From Erysipelotrichaceae bacterium (lineage in GTDB: Bacteria > Bacillota_I > Bacilli_A > Erysipelotrichales > Erysipelotrichaceae), in contig DPJD01000002.1 in assembly GCA_003543215.1 (NCBI GenBank), forward strand, positions 138,622 to 185,468: DNA of 46,847 nucleotides, given 5' to 3'. Within the stretch, counting starts at the first letter, position 1. Each line of letters begins with the position of its first letter. Below, piece by piece: positions 1-7,879 of the stretch. The translations under genes and the position numbers were made by a program. The notes below the pieces were generated by a model. The model worked only from the letters and a program-made list of their open reading frames with translations. It was not told where the DNA came from and ran no database searches.

Positions 1-135
1 TCGATATTCACTTTGGGAAAGTCTACGAATGAATTCTTCCTGTAAGAAAAGCGTTAAGAGTTGCTGAAATGCGACACCTTCATTTATAGCTTTATTCTTT
101 AATTTCGAAAGCGCGGACTGACCAATATTGTGCAC
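1..135 (-). CDS. AbiEii-type nucleotidyltransferase toxin, N-terminal fragment (cut by window edge)
   Basis: A GTG-started frame of 45 codons runs off the left edge of the window. It begins VHNIGQSALSKL and continues with a stretch ending FIRRLSQSEYR, which matches the usual start of AbiEii-family toxins (a short helical lead-in, then the region before the nucleotidyltransferase GG...DxD core). The catalytic core itself lies outside the window. The GTG overlaps the TAG stop of the upstream AbiEi gene by one base (TAGTG), the translational coupling expected for a type IV toxin-antitoxin pair. The assignment rests on this short match plus the neighbour. The rest of the toxin should be directly to the left. 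Confidence 0.7.
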   Translation of the reverse strand, partial: MHNIGQSALSKLKNKAINEGVAFQQLLTLFLQEEFIRRLSQSEYR

Positions 136-731
136 TATAACCAGATTCCGATCTGCGATTGAACTTTTTTCGCGATATTAAAAATATACGCATACTCAAA
201 AAGTTTTCCTATGTTTTTCTTTGAATCGCTAATATAGCGCTTGATCGCATTTGTGTAAACTTCTTTTTCAAGCTTCTTTTCAAAGCGCAATACATCACAC
301 AGTGTTCGCTCACGATCATAGATCTTTATATGGACACCTTGGTTAACATAATGTGTTACGCCAACTTCTAAAAACTTTCGTTCTTGAAAATAGGGTCTTA
401 CCTTGGGATATTCGATTCGGAAAATACTTTTCTCTTGATCTCGATCGACTGCAAGCTGCCACGCATTTGGGATTCGATCTGTATACCCATAATAAAACAG
501 CGCACTTTCAAGAAAAAGAATTGCATTTGGAAAGAGCTTTGCAATAATCACATCCTCTGAAATAACATCATCAACGCGTTCATAAAAACCGTGTTTAAGC
601 TTAGCAATCACATTGGTTTCAATCAGTCGCCCTATTTGACGGCTGCTCAAACCAAGCGCACGCAACTCAGATGTTTTCAATACTCCAGCTTGTCTTTCAA
701 ATGCTTCAAATAGTTTGTTATTATCAATCAT
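135..731 (-). CDS. AbiEi-family antitoxin / transcriptional regulator
   Basis: The 198-residue protein has an N-terminal winged-helix segment (about residues 5-50, LKTSELRALGLSSRQIGRLIE then HGFYER) followed by the AbiEi-type C-terminal domain, with a YVNQGVHIKIYDRERTLCDVLRF stretch split around residues 125-150. In the family, AbiEi represses its own promoter and neutralises the co-transcribed AbiEii nucleotidyltransferase without forming a stable complex. The ATG at 731 has an AGGTG ribosome binding site six bases upstream, and the stop overlaps the toxin start. A large inverted repeat at 791-831 is the likely operator. This is one of two AbiE pairs in the window. The two antitoxins (198 and 255 residues) are clearly different subtypes. 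Confidence 0.82.
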   Translation of the reverse strand: MIDNNKLFEAFERQAGVLKTSELRALGLSSRQIGRLIETNVIAKLKHGFYERVDDVISEDVIIAKLFPNAILFLESALFYYGYTDRIPNAWQLAVDRDQEKSIFRIEYPKVRPYFQERKFLEVGVTHYVNQGVHIKIYDRERTLCDVLRFEKKLEKEVYTNAIKRYISDSKKNIGKLFEYAYIFNIAKKVQSQIGIWL

Positions 732-790
732 ATTGCACCTAATTACCCTCTTTTAAATCTTTATGCGGGTTTATAAGTGCATATTACCAT

Positions 791-831
791 AAAATTGTAT
801 CCAATTGCACATACGAATTGGACACAATTTT
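791..831. promoter_or_regulatory. 16-bp inverted repeat, probable AbiEi operator
   Basis: Two 16-base arms (791-806 and 816-831) are inverted copies with one mismatch, separated by nine bases. The core of each arm is TTGTRTCCAATT on one strand. It lies about 60-100 bases upstream of the abiEi ATG. AbiEi proteins are known to bind inverted repeats in their own promoter, so this is the natural autoregulatory site. It could also influence the aminotransferase gene ending at 844 on the same strand, but only as part of a downstream unit. Confidence 0.6.
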
Positions 832-843
832 GATTTGGCACTT

Positions 844-1938
844 TTAGAATTTCTGATTAATTGAACTAATTACATTGGAGACTTCTTCATTTGTCATTTC
901 ACCATACAAAGGGAGACATATGACTTGCTCACTGATGGATCTAGATGTTGGTAAGTTATCGTCATACTTTCCCTTATAACAAGCATAATCTGTCACTAAG
1001 GGATAGAAGTACTTCTTCGCATTTATTCCCTTTTCTTTTAAATAATCAAAAACTTCATCTCTAGATATCGTGGGATGATTGATCAAGATGGGGTAATAAG
1101 AATAGTTGTATTCAATGTTCGACTTATAGCTTGGAACTTTGATTCCATCAATCTTAGAGAGTACTTCCACATACTTCTCTGCGATTTGCTTACGCTGTGA
1201 AATTTCTTGATCGAGTAGTGGAAGATTGCAAAGTCCCATGGCAGCTTGGAACTCATTCATCTTCAAGTTAGACCCAATGTAGGTAATGTCTTCTGATGAC
1301 TCCATTCCATAGTATTTGATTAGCTCCAACTTTTTGGTTAATGCTTGATCCTTATAAGCAAGCAAACCTCCTTCAATCGTATTAAAAACTTTCGTCGCAT
1401 TCATACTGAACATCGACGCATCCCCAAAGTTTCCAACCCCAACATCATTCAGCTTCGTCCCAAACACATGCGCCGCATCGTAGATGACTTTTAAATCATG
1501 TTTCTTCGCAATCGCTTCAATCGCTTCCACGTCACACACATTTCCTAAGATATGCACCGGTAAGATGGCCACGGTTTTATCCGTGATTTTTTCCTCAATC
1601 GATTTTGGATCCAAAGTGAAATCATTTTCTTTGATATCCGCAAATACCGGTGTACAACCCATTCGCACAATCGCATGTGTCGTACTTGGGAAAGTAAAGG
1701 CTGTGGTGATGATCTCACCTTTCAGTTCATAAGCCTCAAGAATCGCTTCCAGAGCCAAATGTCCATTCACAAAGAGTGAAGCTTCACTTACTTCCAATCG
1801 CTCCTTAATCGCTTCTAAAAGCGTATTGTGCTTCGAACCTTTACTGGTCAATTGATGGGAATCCCAAATATCTTCAAGCTCTTTCACATAGTCTTTGAGC
1901 TCTGGTAATAATGCCTTTGTCACATTGATTTTTTTCAT
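844..1938 (-). CDS. DegT/DnrJ/EryC1/StrS-family PLP aminotransferase
   Basis: The 364-residue product is a fold-type I PLP enzyme of the sugar aminotransferase family. Asp154 (in VIYDAAH) should contact the PLP nitrogen and Lys183 (in NATKVFN, followed by EGG) should form the Schiff base. The family transaminates nucleotide-linked keto-sugars for surface glycans or secondary metabolites. No other sugar-nucleotide genes are adjacent, so the substrate is unknown. I use the ATG at 1938, which has a GGAG site seven bases upstream, rather than the in-frame ATG at 1956, which has none. The gene is divergent from the Lrp-type regulator and shares a 98-bp promoter region with it. Confidence 0.85.
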   Translation of the reverse strand: MKKINVTKALLPELKDYVKELEDIWDSHQLTSKGSKHNTLLEAIKERLEVSEASLFVNGHLALEAILEAYELKGEIITTAFTFPSTTHAIVRMGCTPVFADIKENDFTLDPKSIEEKITDKTVAILPVHILGNVCDVEAIEAIAKKHDLKVIYDAAHVFGTKLNDVGVGNFGDASMFSMNATKVFNTIEGGLLAYKDQALTKKLELIKYYGMESSEDITYIGSNLKMNEFQAAMGLCNLPLLDQEISQRKQIAEKYVEVLSKIDGIKVPSYKSNIEYNYSYYPILINHPTISRDEVFDYLKEKGINAKKYFYPLVTDYACYKGKYDDNLPTSRSISEQVICLPLYGEMTNEEVSNVISSINQKF

Positions 1939-1986
1939 TGTTAATCTCCAAGTCAATTATACCCACAAAAACAATTGAATTGCATA

Positions 1987-2015
1987 TAGTCAAGCTTCTA
2001 AAAGTGAACTATAAT
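1987..2015 (+). promoter_or_regulatory. Sigma-A-type promoter of the Lrp/aminotransferase pair
   Basis: A perfect -10 box TATAAT (2010-2015) sits 17 bases after TAGTCA (1987-1992), which matches four of six consensus -35 positions. Transcription would begin near 2022, giving a short leader before the GAGGT ribosome binding site and ATG at 2037. A CAATTGAATTG palindrome at 1972-1982 just upstream could be a binding site for the Lrp protein. That last point is inference. Confidence 0.55.
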
Positions 2016-2036
2016 GATACAAATCGAGGTACCCTC

Positions 2037-2519
2037 ATGGAAAAACTACTTAAACTCTTAAAAGACAACGCACGACTCACCAACAGTGAACTCGCCGTCC
2101 TCTTGGACCGCGATGAAGCCTTGATTGCCTCCCAAGTCAAAGACCTGGAAGCACAAGGCATCATCAAAGGTTATAAAACTCTCATCAACGAACAAAAAAT
2201 CAACGCAGGCGTATCCGCCCTCATCGAACTCAAAGTCACTCCTAAAAAGGAATATGGCTTTCAAGACATTGCGGACCGTGTCATGCAGTTTGAAGAAGTC
2301 GAATCCGTCTATTTGATGGCTGGGGATTATGACCTTGCCGTCTTTGTCCGTGGTGAAACCATTCAAGAAGTCGCGCTCTTCGTTGCGAAACGTTTGTCTC
2401 CTTTGGACTCCGTCATTTCAACGGCGACACACTTCGTCTTGCAGAAGTATAAACAAGATGGAGTGATCTTGGATGAAGGCAAAAAAGAAGACTTAAGAGG
2501 TCAGATGGAAAACGCATGA
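2037..2519 (+). CDS. Lrp/AsnC-family transcriptional regulator
   Basis: The 160-residue protein has an N-terminal helix-turn-helix (about residues 1-50, MEKLLKLLKDNARLTNSELA) and a C-terminal RAM/AsnC effector domain (about 65-140, containing VYLMAGDYDLAVFVRG). Lrp-type proteins sense amino acids and commonly regulate the adjacent gene. The ATG at 2037 has GAGGT six bases upstream, and a longer in-frame extension to 1938 lacks a site. The last four bases overlap the start of the following aminotransferase (ATGA), so the two are co-translated. The same pairing in Bacillus subtilis is AlaR with the alanine transaminase AlaT, which suggests alanine or a related amino acid as signal. The name alaR would be only an analogy. 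Confidence 0.85.
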   Translation: MEKLLKLLKDNARLTNSELAVLLDRDEALIASQVKDLEAQGIIKGYKTLINEQKINAGVSALIELKVTPKKEYGFQDIADRVMQFEEVESVYLMAGDYDLAVFVRGETIQEVALFVAKRLSPLDSVISTATHFVLQKYKQDGVILDEGKKEDLRGQMENA

Positions 2520-3682
2520 AGCCGCTTAAGACCAACCATCACCTCGCATCCATCCCCCCAGCGATCCTCACAAAATACTTAGACCTCACCACCAACCCCG
2601 AGGTCATCTCACTCAGTGTCGGTGAACCCGACTTCGCAACGCCCTATCATATTCGTGAAGCAGCGATTGAAGCCATCTCACAGGGCAAGACTTTTTATAC
2701 ACCCTCCAAAGGCTTCTTAAGCTTACGCAAAGAGATTTCTTCCGTTATGGAACGTAAATATGATTTAAGCTACGATCCTGCGACTGAAGTCCTTGTGACA
2801 ATTGGAGCCAGTGAAGCGATTGAAGTCGCCCTCATCACCCTTCTTAATGACGGCGATGAAGTCATCGTCGTTTCCCCTTCCTACATCAGTTATGAACCCA
2901 TCATCACGATGTTTGGTGGTAAGATCGTAAATATTGAAACCTTAGAATCCGAAGGCTTCCGTTTAACACCTGAAGCGCTTAAAGCTAAACTCAGTGCTAA
3001 AACACGTCTGGTCATTCTCAACTACCCCAACAACCCCAGTGGTGCCATCATGAATCGAGAGGATCTCGAAGCCATTGCGGATGTGTTACGCGATACCGAT
3101 GTCCATATCTTATCCGATGAAATCTACAGTGAGCTAACCTATCAAGGAACCCATGTCTCCCTTGCATCCCTTCCAGGCATGCGTGAAAAGACCTTGGTCG
3201 TCAATGGTTTCTCCAAAGCCTATGCCATGACCGGTTGGCGTTTGGGTTATGTCTGTGCACCGAAAGAAATCATCGATGCACTCACCAAATACCACCAATA
3301 CGCTGTCCTCTGCGCACCCACCATCTCACAGTTCGCAGGGATTGAAGCGCTTAAGAATGGCGATGAAGACATCGTCCACATGCGCGAAGAATACGACATG
3401 CGTCGTCGCTTTGTCGTCAAACGGCTCAACGACATGGGTCTTTCCACCGCAAATCCTTTAGGGGCTTTCTATGTCTTTGTAAATGTTAAAAGTACAGGCA
3501 TGGGGAGTGTTGAATTCTGTGACGCCCTCTTGGACAGTAAAAAAGTCGCCTTGATTCCCGGTACTGCCTTTGGTGTTAGCGGCGAAGGATATGTACGACT
3601 CTCTTACTCCTATTCAATCAATCATATTCAAGAAGCGCTATCACGAATTGAAGCATTCTTAAATGAATTGAAAAACGCTTAA
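2516..3682 (+). CDS. Class I/II PLP aminotransferase (AlaT/PatA-like)
   Basis: The 388-residue product is full length for the aspartate aminotransferase superfamily. Visible family residues are Asn173 in NYPNNPSG, Asp201 and Tyr204 in SDEIYSE, Lys234 in NGFSKAYAMTGWRLGY (PLP Schiff base), and a C-terminal VRLSYS arginine that binds the substrate carboxylate. The reaction is reversible transfer of an amino group between an amino acid and a 2-oxo acid. It starts inside the stop of the Lrp-type gene (ATGA) and ends just before a strong terminator, so the two form a complete operon. In B. subtilis the equivalent pair handles alanine. The substrate here is inferred, not shown. Such enzymes also feed 2-oxo acids to ferredoxin-dependent oxidoreductases like the one at 12933-15459. 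Confidence 0.85.
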   Translation: MKPLKTNHHLASIPPAILTKYLDLTTNPEVISLSVGEPDFATPYHIREAAIEAISQGKTFYTPSKGFLSLRKEISSVMERKYDLSYDPATEVLVTIGASEAIEVALITLLNDGDEVIVVSPSYISYEPIITMFGGKIVNIETLESEGFRLTPEALKAKLSAKTRLVILNYPNNPSGAIMNREDLEAIADVLRDTDVHILSDEIYSELTYQGTHVSLASLPGMREKTLVVNGFSKAYAMTGWRLGYVCAPKEIIDALTKYHQYAVLCAPTISQFAGIEALKNGDEDIVHMREEYDMRRRFVVKRLNDMGLSTANPLGAFYVFVNVKSTGMGSVEFCDALLDSKKVALIPGTAFGVSGEGYVRLSYSYSINHIQEALSRIEAFLNELKNA

Positions 3683-3687
3683 TAAGC

Positions 3688-3717
3688 AAACCAGATCTTA
3701 TCGGATCTGGTTTTTTT
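3688..3717 (+). terminator. Intrinsic terminator after the aminotransferase
   Basis: A 10-bp perfect stem (AAACCAGATC / GATCTGGTTT) with a six-base loop is followed by a run of seven T. It begins six bases after the aminotransferase stop codon. The convergent gene ends at 3727, so the hairpin could also slow transcription from the other side, although the opposite strand has few U residues. Confidence 0.9.
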
Positions 3718-3726
3718 ACGCCTTGA

Positions 3727-5613
3727 TTATGAATTCAGCTTTAATCTTCTTAAGGTTTTCTCGGTTGGAACACCCCTTTGATCCCAACCTCGAATTGCGT
3801 AATAACTTTTTAACATGCCTTCCAACTTCACCACACTGTTCGGTTCATCTAATCGTTGAAGTTCTTTTAAGAACCGCTTAGGTAAGGTATCCTCTTCAGG
3901 GGTCAATCCTTGACGAATGTTTATGATACGCTCGAGATTAAACCCGCGCTCACCAAAATCCAAGAAACTTCCAATCGTCAATTTTTGACCTGTAATAAGG
4001 TTTATAAGTTTTGGAAATGGGAGAATTGAAGACACATTGAGATTAAGAAGCCAAGTATTCCGTTTAACCAAACCCACAATGCCTCCGGTATACGGGATGA
4101 TTCCATTGATCAGCTTTTTAAAGCCATTCGACTTCCCAAGCATGAACGATGGTAAGAGCGCATAAGTCGTAAACAAACAGGTTCCCGCAGCGGACACCGC
4201 TTCCATCATGTCTTGAAATAGGATGGTGAATGCGGCTTTGCCATGTGTCGTTTGACCATCAATCTCCAAGCCCAAGCCTTCCAACACTACCATATAACCA
4301 CCATTGAGATGACAGCCCCCACGGTTGGATGTAGCATAACCCAAACCCATCCCTTGGGCTGCTCGTGGTTCGTACGCTGCGGTCTCCATCCCTTTGACAT
4401 GAATGGCATAATCAGATCCACCGTACTTCGCAGCCAAACGTTTCGTGCCTTCTGCTAAATCTGCCCCAATGCCCTCACGTTTTGAAACCATTTCCACAAG
4501 TTCCGCAAGCTTTGTATTATCGCCAAAGTTCAAACCATTGTCCCAGATGCCCTTTTCATTGAGCTCCATCGCAAAACCAAGTGTGCCCCCAAAGGTGATC
4601 GTATCGATTCCAACCTCATCACAGAGATGATTCAAGAGAATGATATTATCCATATCACTGTTCATTAAATTGGATCCTAATAAGCCAATGGTCTCAAGCT
4701 CAGGACCTTTGATCAATTTATCATTATATTTGACTTGTCTTCCACATTGAATCGGACAAGTCACACATCCACGATTGCGAATCAATTGATTCTCTGCCAA
4801 ACGCTCACCACTTAAGAGCTCATGGTCCACAAAACGACCAATACTGAAGTTCTTTGTCGCAAGCAGATGGTGATGATTCATCATCCGTACAAGGCCTGCT
4901 GTCCCATACTTAGGCAATTGAACACCTGTCAAAGGATGCACTCGAAGTTGTTTGATCCACTGAAGGTTCAATTTCTTGAAACCTTCTTTATCAAACAATT
5001 CTGGAAGTGTGTCACCACTCGCCACGATGCCTTTGATCATCTTATATCCAAAGACCGCCCCAACACCACCACGACCGGATGCTCTTTCTTCACTCATCAC
5101 AAGCGCATATCGCACTAAGTTCTCACCAGCGATCCCAATGGCCAATTTACCACGATTCTTCGGACCCAATTGTTCTTGGGTATCAGATGTACTCAAACCC
5201 CATAAATGTTTCGCACTTTTGATTTGTATTTGTCCCGCTTCGATGTCAATGTACACAGGTTCAAGACTTCTGCCCGTGATGATCAAACCATCAAAGCCTG
5301 CTCTTTTGAGATGTAGACCAAAACTTCCTCCACTGTTGGAAGACACCAACAAGCCCGTTAAAGGTGAAATGGTTGAGATGTTAAAACGCGAAGAACACGC
5401 AGCCGTAGAGCCTGTGATCGGTGAAGTCGTTATGACAATCACGTTCTCATCTGAAAAAGCCTCTACTTTATGGTCCAATAAATCATAAATAACTTTAGCC
5501 GCTAAGGTCTTCCCACCCACAAACAAAGCATAATCCTGCTCGCTTATGGGATAATCTTTAATACTTGCATTGCTTATGTCTATGTATGCAAACTTTCCAG
5601 TGTATCCAAACAT
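3727..5613 (-). CDS. Aldehyde ferredoxin oxidoreductase (tungstopterin enzyme)
   Basis: The 628-residue protein matches aldehyde:ferredoxin oxidoreductases in length and order: N-terminal AOR domain (1-205, including SGRGGVGAVFGYKMIKG for the pterin) and the C-terminal Fe-S/pterin domains. The [4Fe-4S] ligands are Cys283, Cys286 and Cys290 (CVTCPIQC) with Cys479 (AGTCLFT) as the fourth. GPELET follows at 303-308. The family interconverts aldehydes and carboxylic acids with ferredoxin using W or Mo bispyranopterin. It starts three bases after the stop of the iron alcohol dehydrogenase gene, so the two are one operon. Together they could reduce acids to alcohols, or run in reverse. No MoaD/ThiS-like partner is visible nearby. 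Confidence 0.9.
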   Translation of the reverse strand: MFGYTGKFAYIDISNASIKDYPISEQDYALFVGGKTLAAKVIYDLLDHKVEAFSDENVIVITTSPITGSTAACSSRFNISTISPLTGLLVSSNSGGSFGLHLKRAGFDGLIITGRSLEPVYIDIEAGQIQIKSAKHLWGLSTSDTQEQLGPKNRGKLAIGIAGENLVRYALVMSEERASGRGGVGAVFGYKMIKGIVASGDTLPELFDKEGFKKLNLQWIKQLRVHPLTGVQLPKYGTAGLVRMMNHHHLLATKNFSIGRFVDHELLSGERLAENQLIRNRGCVTCPIQCGRQVKYNDKLIKGPELETIGLLGSNLMNSDMDNIILLNHLCDEVGIDTITFGGTLGFAMELNEKGIWDNGLNFGDNTKLAELVEMVSKREGIGADLAEGTKRLAAKYGGSDYAIHVKGMETAAYEPRAAQGMGLGYATSNRGGCHLNGGYMVVLEGLGLEIDGQTTHGKAAFTILFQDMMEAVSAAGTCLFTTYALLPSFMLGKSNGFKKLINGIIPYTGGIVGLVKRNTWLLNLNVSSILPFPKLINLITGQKLTIGSFLDFGERGFNLERIINIRQGLTPEEDTLPKRFLKELQRLDEPNSVVKLEGMLKSYYAIRGWDQRGVPTEKTLRRLKLNS

Positions 5614-5616
5614 GGC

Positions 5617-6804
5617 TTACTCCTTGATTTCCTGATAGATGCGTGTAAATTCTTCACGTGTAAAAATCTTAGGAACGGGATAAAGTGGATTCGCTTCATG
5701 GAAAGCACGCTCTACCATGAGTGGAATATCTTTATCTTGTAGTCCTTTGATTCGCTTTGGAATATTCATACTTTCATTGAGCCTTTCAATACGATCAATG
5801 AAACGATTCGCCTTCACTTCTTCACTTCCCTGCGCATCCTTTGTAAGTAAGTCTTCCAATTCAGCCAACTTACGGTGCACAGAAGCTCCATATGCTTTTA
5901 AGACGATGGGCAAGATGACCGCATTGGCCGAACCATGCGGTGTGTTGTAGAAACCACCCAAGGTATGCGCCACCGCATGCACATTCCCAACATAGGCACG
6001 TGTGAATGCGATGCCTGCATAATACGAAGCCTTCTGCATGTTTTCACGAGCTTCATAATTCGAGCCATCCACATAAGCTTTATATACATTATCGACGATG
6101 AGTAGAATGGCATCTTTTGCCATTTTCTTGGTTTCTGAAGTGTTGCTGTTCCCGATATACGCTTCCACTGCATGCGTCAAGGCATCCATACCGGTTGTGG
6201 ATGTGATGTGAGGAGGCAAACCTAGCGTGAGCTTTGGATCTAAGACCGCATAACTTGGAATCAAAACTGTGTCGTTGATTGCATATTTCTCATGCGTTTG
6301 ACTGTTTGTAATGACCGCTGCTAAAGTTGCCTCACTGCCTGTCCCCGAAGTGGTTGGGACCGCAAAAAGAACCGGCGTATGACGCAATACTTTCAAGACA
6401 CCCTTCATTTGTGGAATCGTTTTATGTGGTCTCGCGACTCTTGCCGCAACCCCTTTTGCACAGTCGATGGACGAACCGCCCCCAAAGGCCACTAGCCCAT
6501 CACATTGATTTTTGATGTAGATTTGAAGCGCTTCTTCGATATTATCAATGGTCGGATTGGCTACGGTCTTATCATAGAGTGTCCATTTTACTCCCTGTTC
6601 ATCAAATGCTTTCATCATTTCATCCATTAGACCCAAAGAAGAAATGACCGGATCGGTTATGATTATCAGATGCTTCAAACCAATTCTCTTCGCTACACCA
6701 GGCAATTCAATCGAACTTTTAATGATTTCAGGTTTTCTAAAGGGTAAAACGTAAGATACCAGTCTAAAAACGAATTGATAGATTCGACAATAAAGTAAAT
6801 ACAT
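5617..6804 (-). CDS. Iron-containing alcohol dehydrogenase
   Basis: The 395-residue product belongs to the group III (Fe) alcohol dehydrogenases. The NAD(P) motif GGGSSIDCAK is at 108-117, TTSGTGSEAT at 151-160, and the metal ligands are Asp207 and His211 (GMDALTHAVEAY), His280 and His290 (HTLGGFYNTPHG). It reduces aldehydes to alcohols or the reverse. The first 30 residues (YQFVFRLVSYVLPFRKPEII) form an extra amphipathic lead-in compared with short members. I choose the ATG at 6804, which has AAGGGGG about six bases upstream, over 6852. It is immediately upstream of the aldehyde oxidoreductase (3-bp gap), which fits a shared acid-aldehyde-alcohol pathway. Confidence 0.88.
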   Translation of the reverse strand: MYLLYCRIYQFVFRLVSYVLPFRKPEIIKSSIELPGVAKRIGLKHLIIITDPVISSLGLMDEMMKAFDEQGVKWTLYDKTVANPTIDNIEEALQIYIKNQCDGLVAFGGGSSIDCAKGVAARVARPHKTIPQMKGVLKVLRHTPVLFAVPTTSGTGSEATLAAVITNSQTHEKYAINDTVLIPSYAVLDPKLTLGLPPHITSTTGMDALTHAVEAYIGNSNTSETKKMAKDAILLIVDNVYKAYVDGSNYEARENMQKASYYAGIAFTRAYVGNVHAVAHTLGGFYNTPHGSANAVILPIVLKAYGASVHRKLAELEDLLTKDAQGSEEVKANRFIDRIERLNESMNIPKRIKGLQDKDIPLMVERAFHEANPLYPVPKIFTREEFTRIYQEIKE

Positions 6805-6925
6805 AAAAACCCCCTTGTTTAGATGATGAAATATGAATCTTATTGATTTCATCTTAGCATAGATTCAAGCTTCACATTGTGGGGGTTTAACTTTAATGAG
6901 TTATTTGTGACATCTCTCTACAACT

Positions 6926-7879
6926 TCATTCTTTAGCATTTCTTATCTTCCATAATGCCATGGGATGGAATTGTATACGATCCAATATTCCTTGATCGTC
7001 AAATAAGAGTTCCGGGAGATATTCACCTTCCACGAATCGATCTAAGAATTCTCGTTCTTTTACTGTTAAGATCATTAATTCGCGGATGAAACGGATGGTT
7101 ACACTTTTCGCCGATTCTAAATCAAATGAATTTCTTTTTCTTAGAAGAGGAATCAGCTCACGCTTTATCTGATGATAATCAAATGCTTCAATGGCAGATA
7201 TGTTAAAATCCTTGTCAATCTGATTTTGTGTGATTGCTGCATAGAAAACGACACACTTCCTTAATATGTCGAACTCACTCTTCATAAAAATATTTTCTTG
7301 TATCATATTGTATACATCATATAAATCTCTTGCGGCTGTTCGATTAATCAACGCATTGATTTTACTTGCGAATATCTCCATTGGATGCAAGCTGTTAATT
7401 TTGATTCTGTTATCGAGCTTGTGTGTAATGATACTTTGCTCAAATGCATCAAAGAGATGTGCACGTAATGAATAATTGATGTCAATCTTTATGTGGTCTC
7501 GATTTCCACTAACACCACCATAGTCATATATCCAAGAATCCAAACTATGATGCTGTTTTGACTTTTTACTCAAGATATATCCATTGGCTAGCATGTGTTC
7601 ATAAATCAGTCGAGTGATTTCCGATCGATTCTCAAACATCTCTTCCCTTTGATCTGTAATTAAATAATCAAGGTCAATATCAACGGAAAGTCTAGGCAGA
7701 TCGAAGTTCACAAGATTGATCGCAGTTCCACCCTTCAAGGCAAGACAGTTGGATAGCGTTGGATTCGTGTTAAGGTATTCTAGAATATCGATTAGTCTTA
7801 ACATTTTTTCCAAATTATCCCTGACATAGCCCAGATCTTCTGCCTTCTTTTCTAAATAATCTTTATCAATTTTAAACAA
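6926..7879 (-). CDS. AbiEii-type nucleotidyltransferase toxin
   Basis: The product (about 318 residues) has the DUF1814/AbiEii fold: IDKDYLEKKAEDLGY at the start, then the nucleotidyltransferase signature LKGGTAINLV followed by DIDLDYL (GG, then DxD metal ligands), and a helical C-terminal half. AbiEii-type toxins transfer nucleotides, in some members to tRNA 3' ends, and give abortive infection. I propose the TTG at 7879 as start because AGGGAGGGG lies six to seven bases upstream, the family normally begins near IDKDYLE, and it leaves an 8-base overlap with the antitoxin stop. The ATG at 7903 (325 residues, 32-base overlap) has no visible ribosome binding site. No clear terminator follows. 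Confidence 0.88.
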   Translation of the reverse strand: MFKIDKDYLEKKAEDLGYVRDNLEKMLRLIDILEYLNTNPTLSNCLALKGGTAINLVNFDLPRLSVDIDLDYLITDQREEMFENRSEITRLIYEHMLANGYILSKKSKQHHSLDSWIYDYGGVSGNRDHIKIDINYSLRAHLFDAFEQSIITHKLDNRIKINSLHPMEIFASKINALINRTAARDLYDVYNMIQENIFMKSEFDILRKCVVFYAAITQNQIDKDFNISAIEAFDYHQIKRELIPLLRKRNSFDLESAKSVTIRFIRELMILTVKEREFLDRFVEGEYLPELLFDDQGILDRIQFHPMALWKIRNAKE

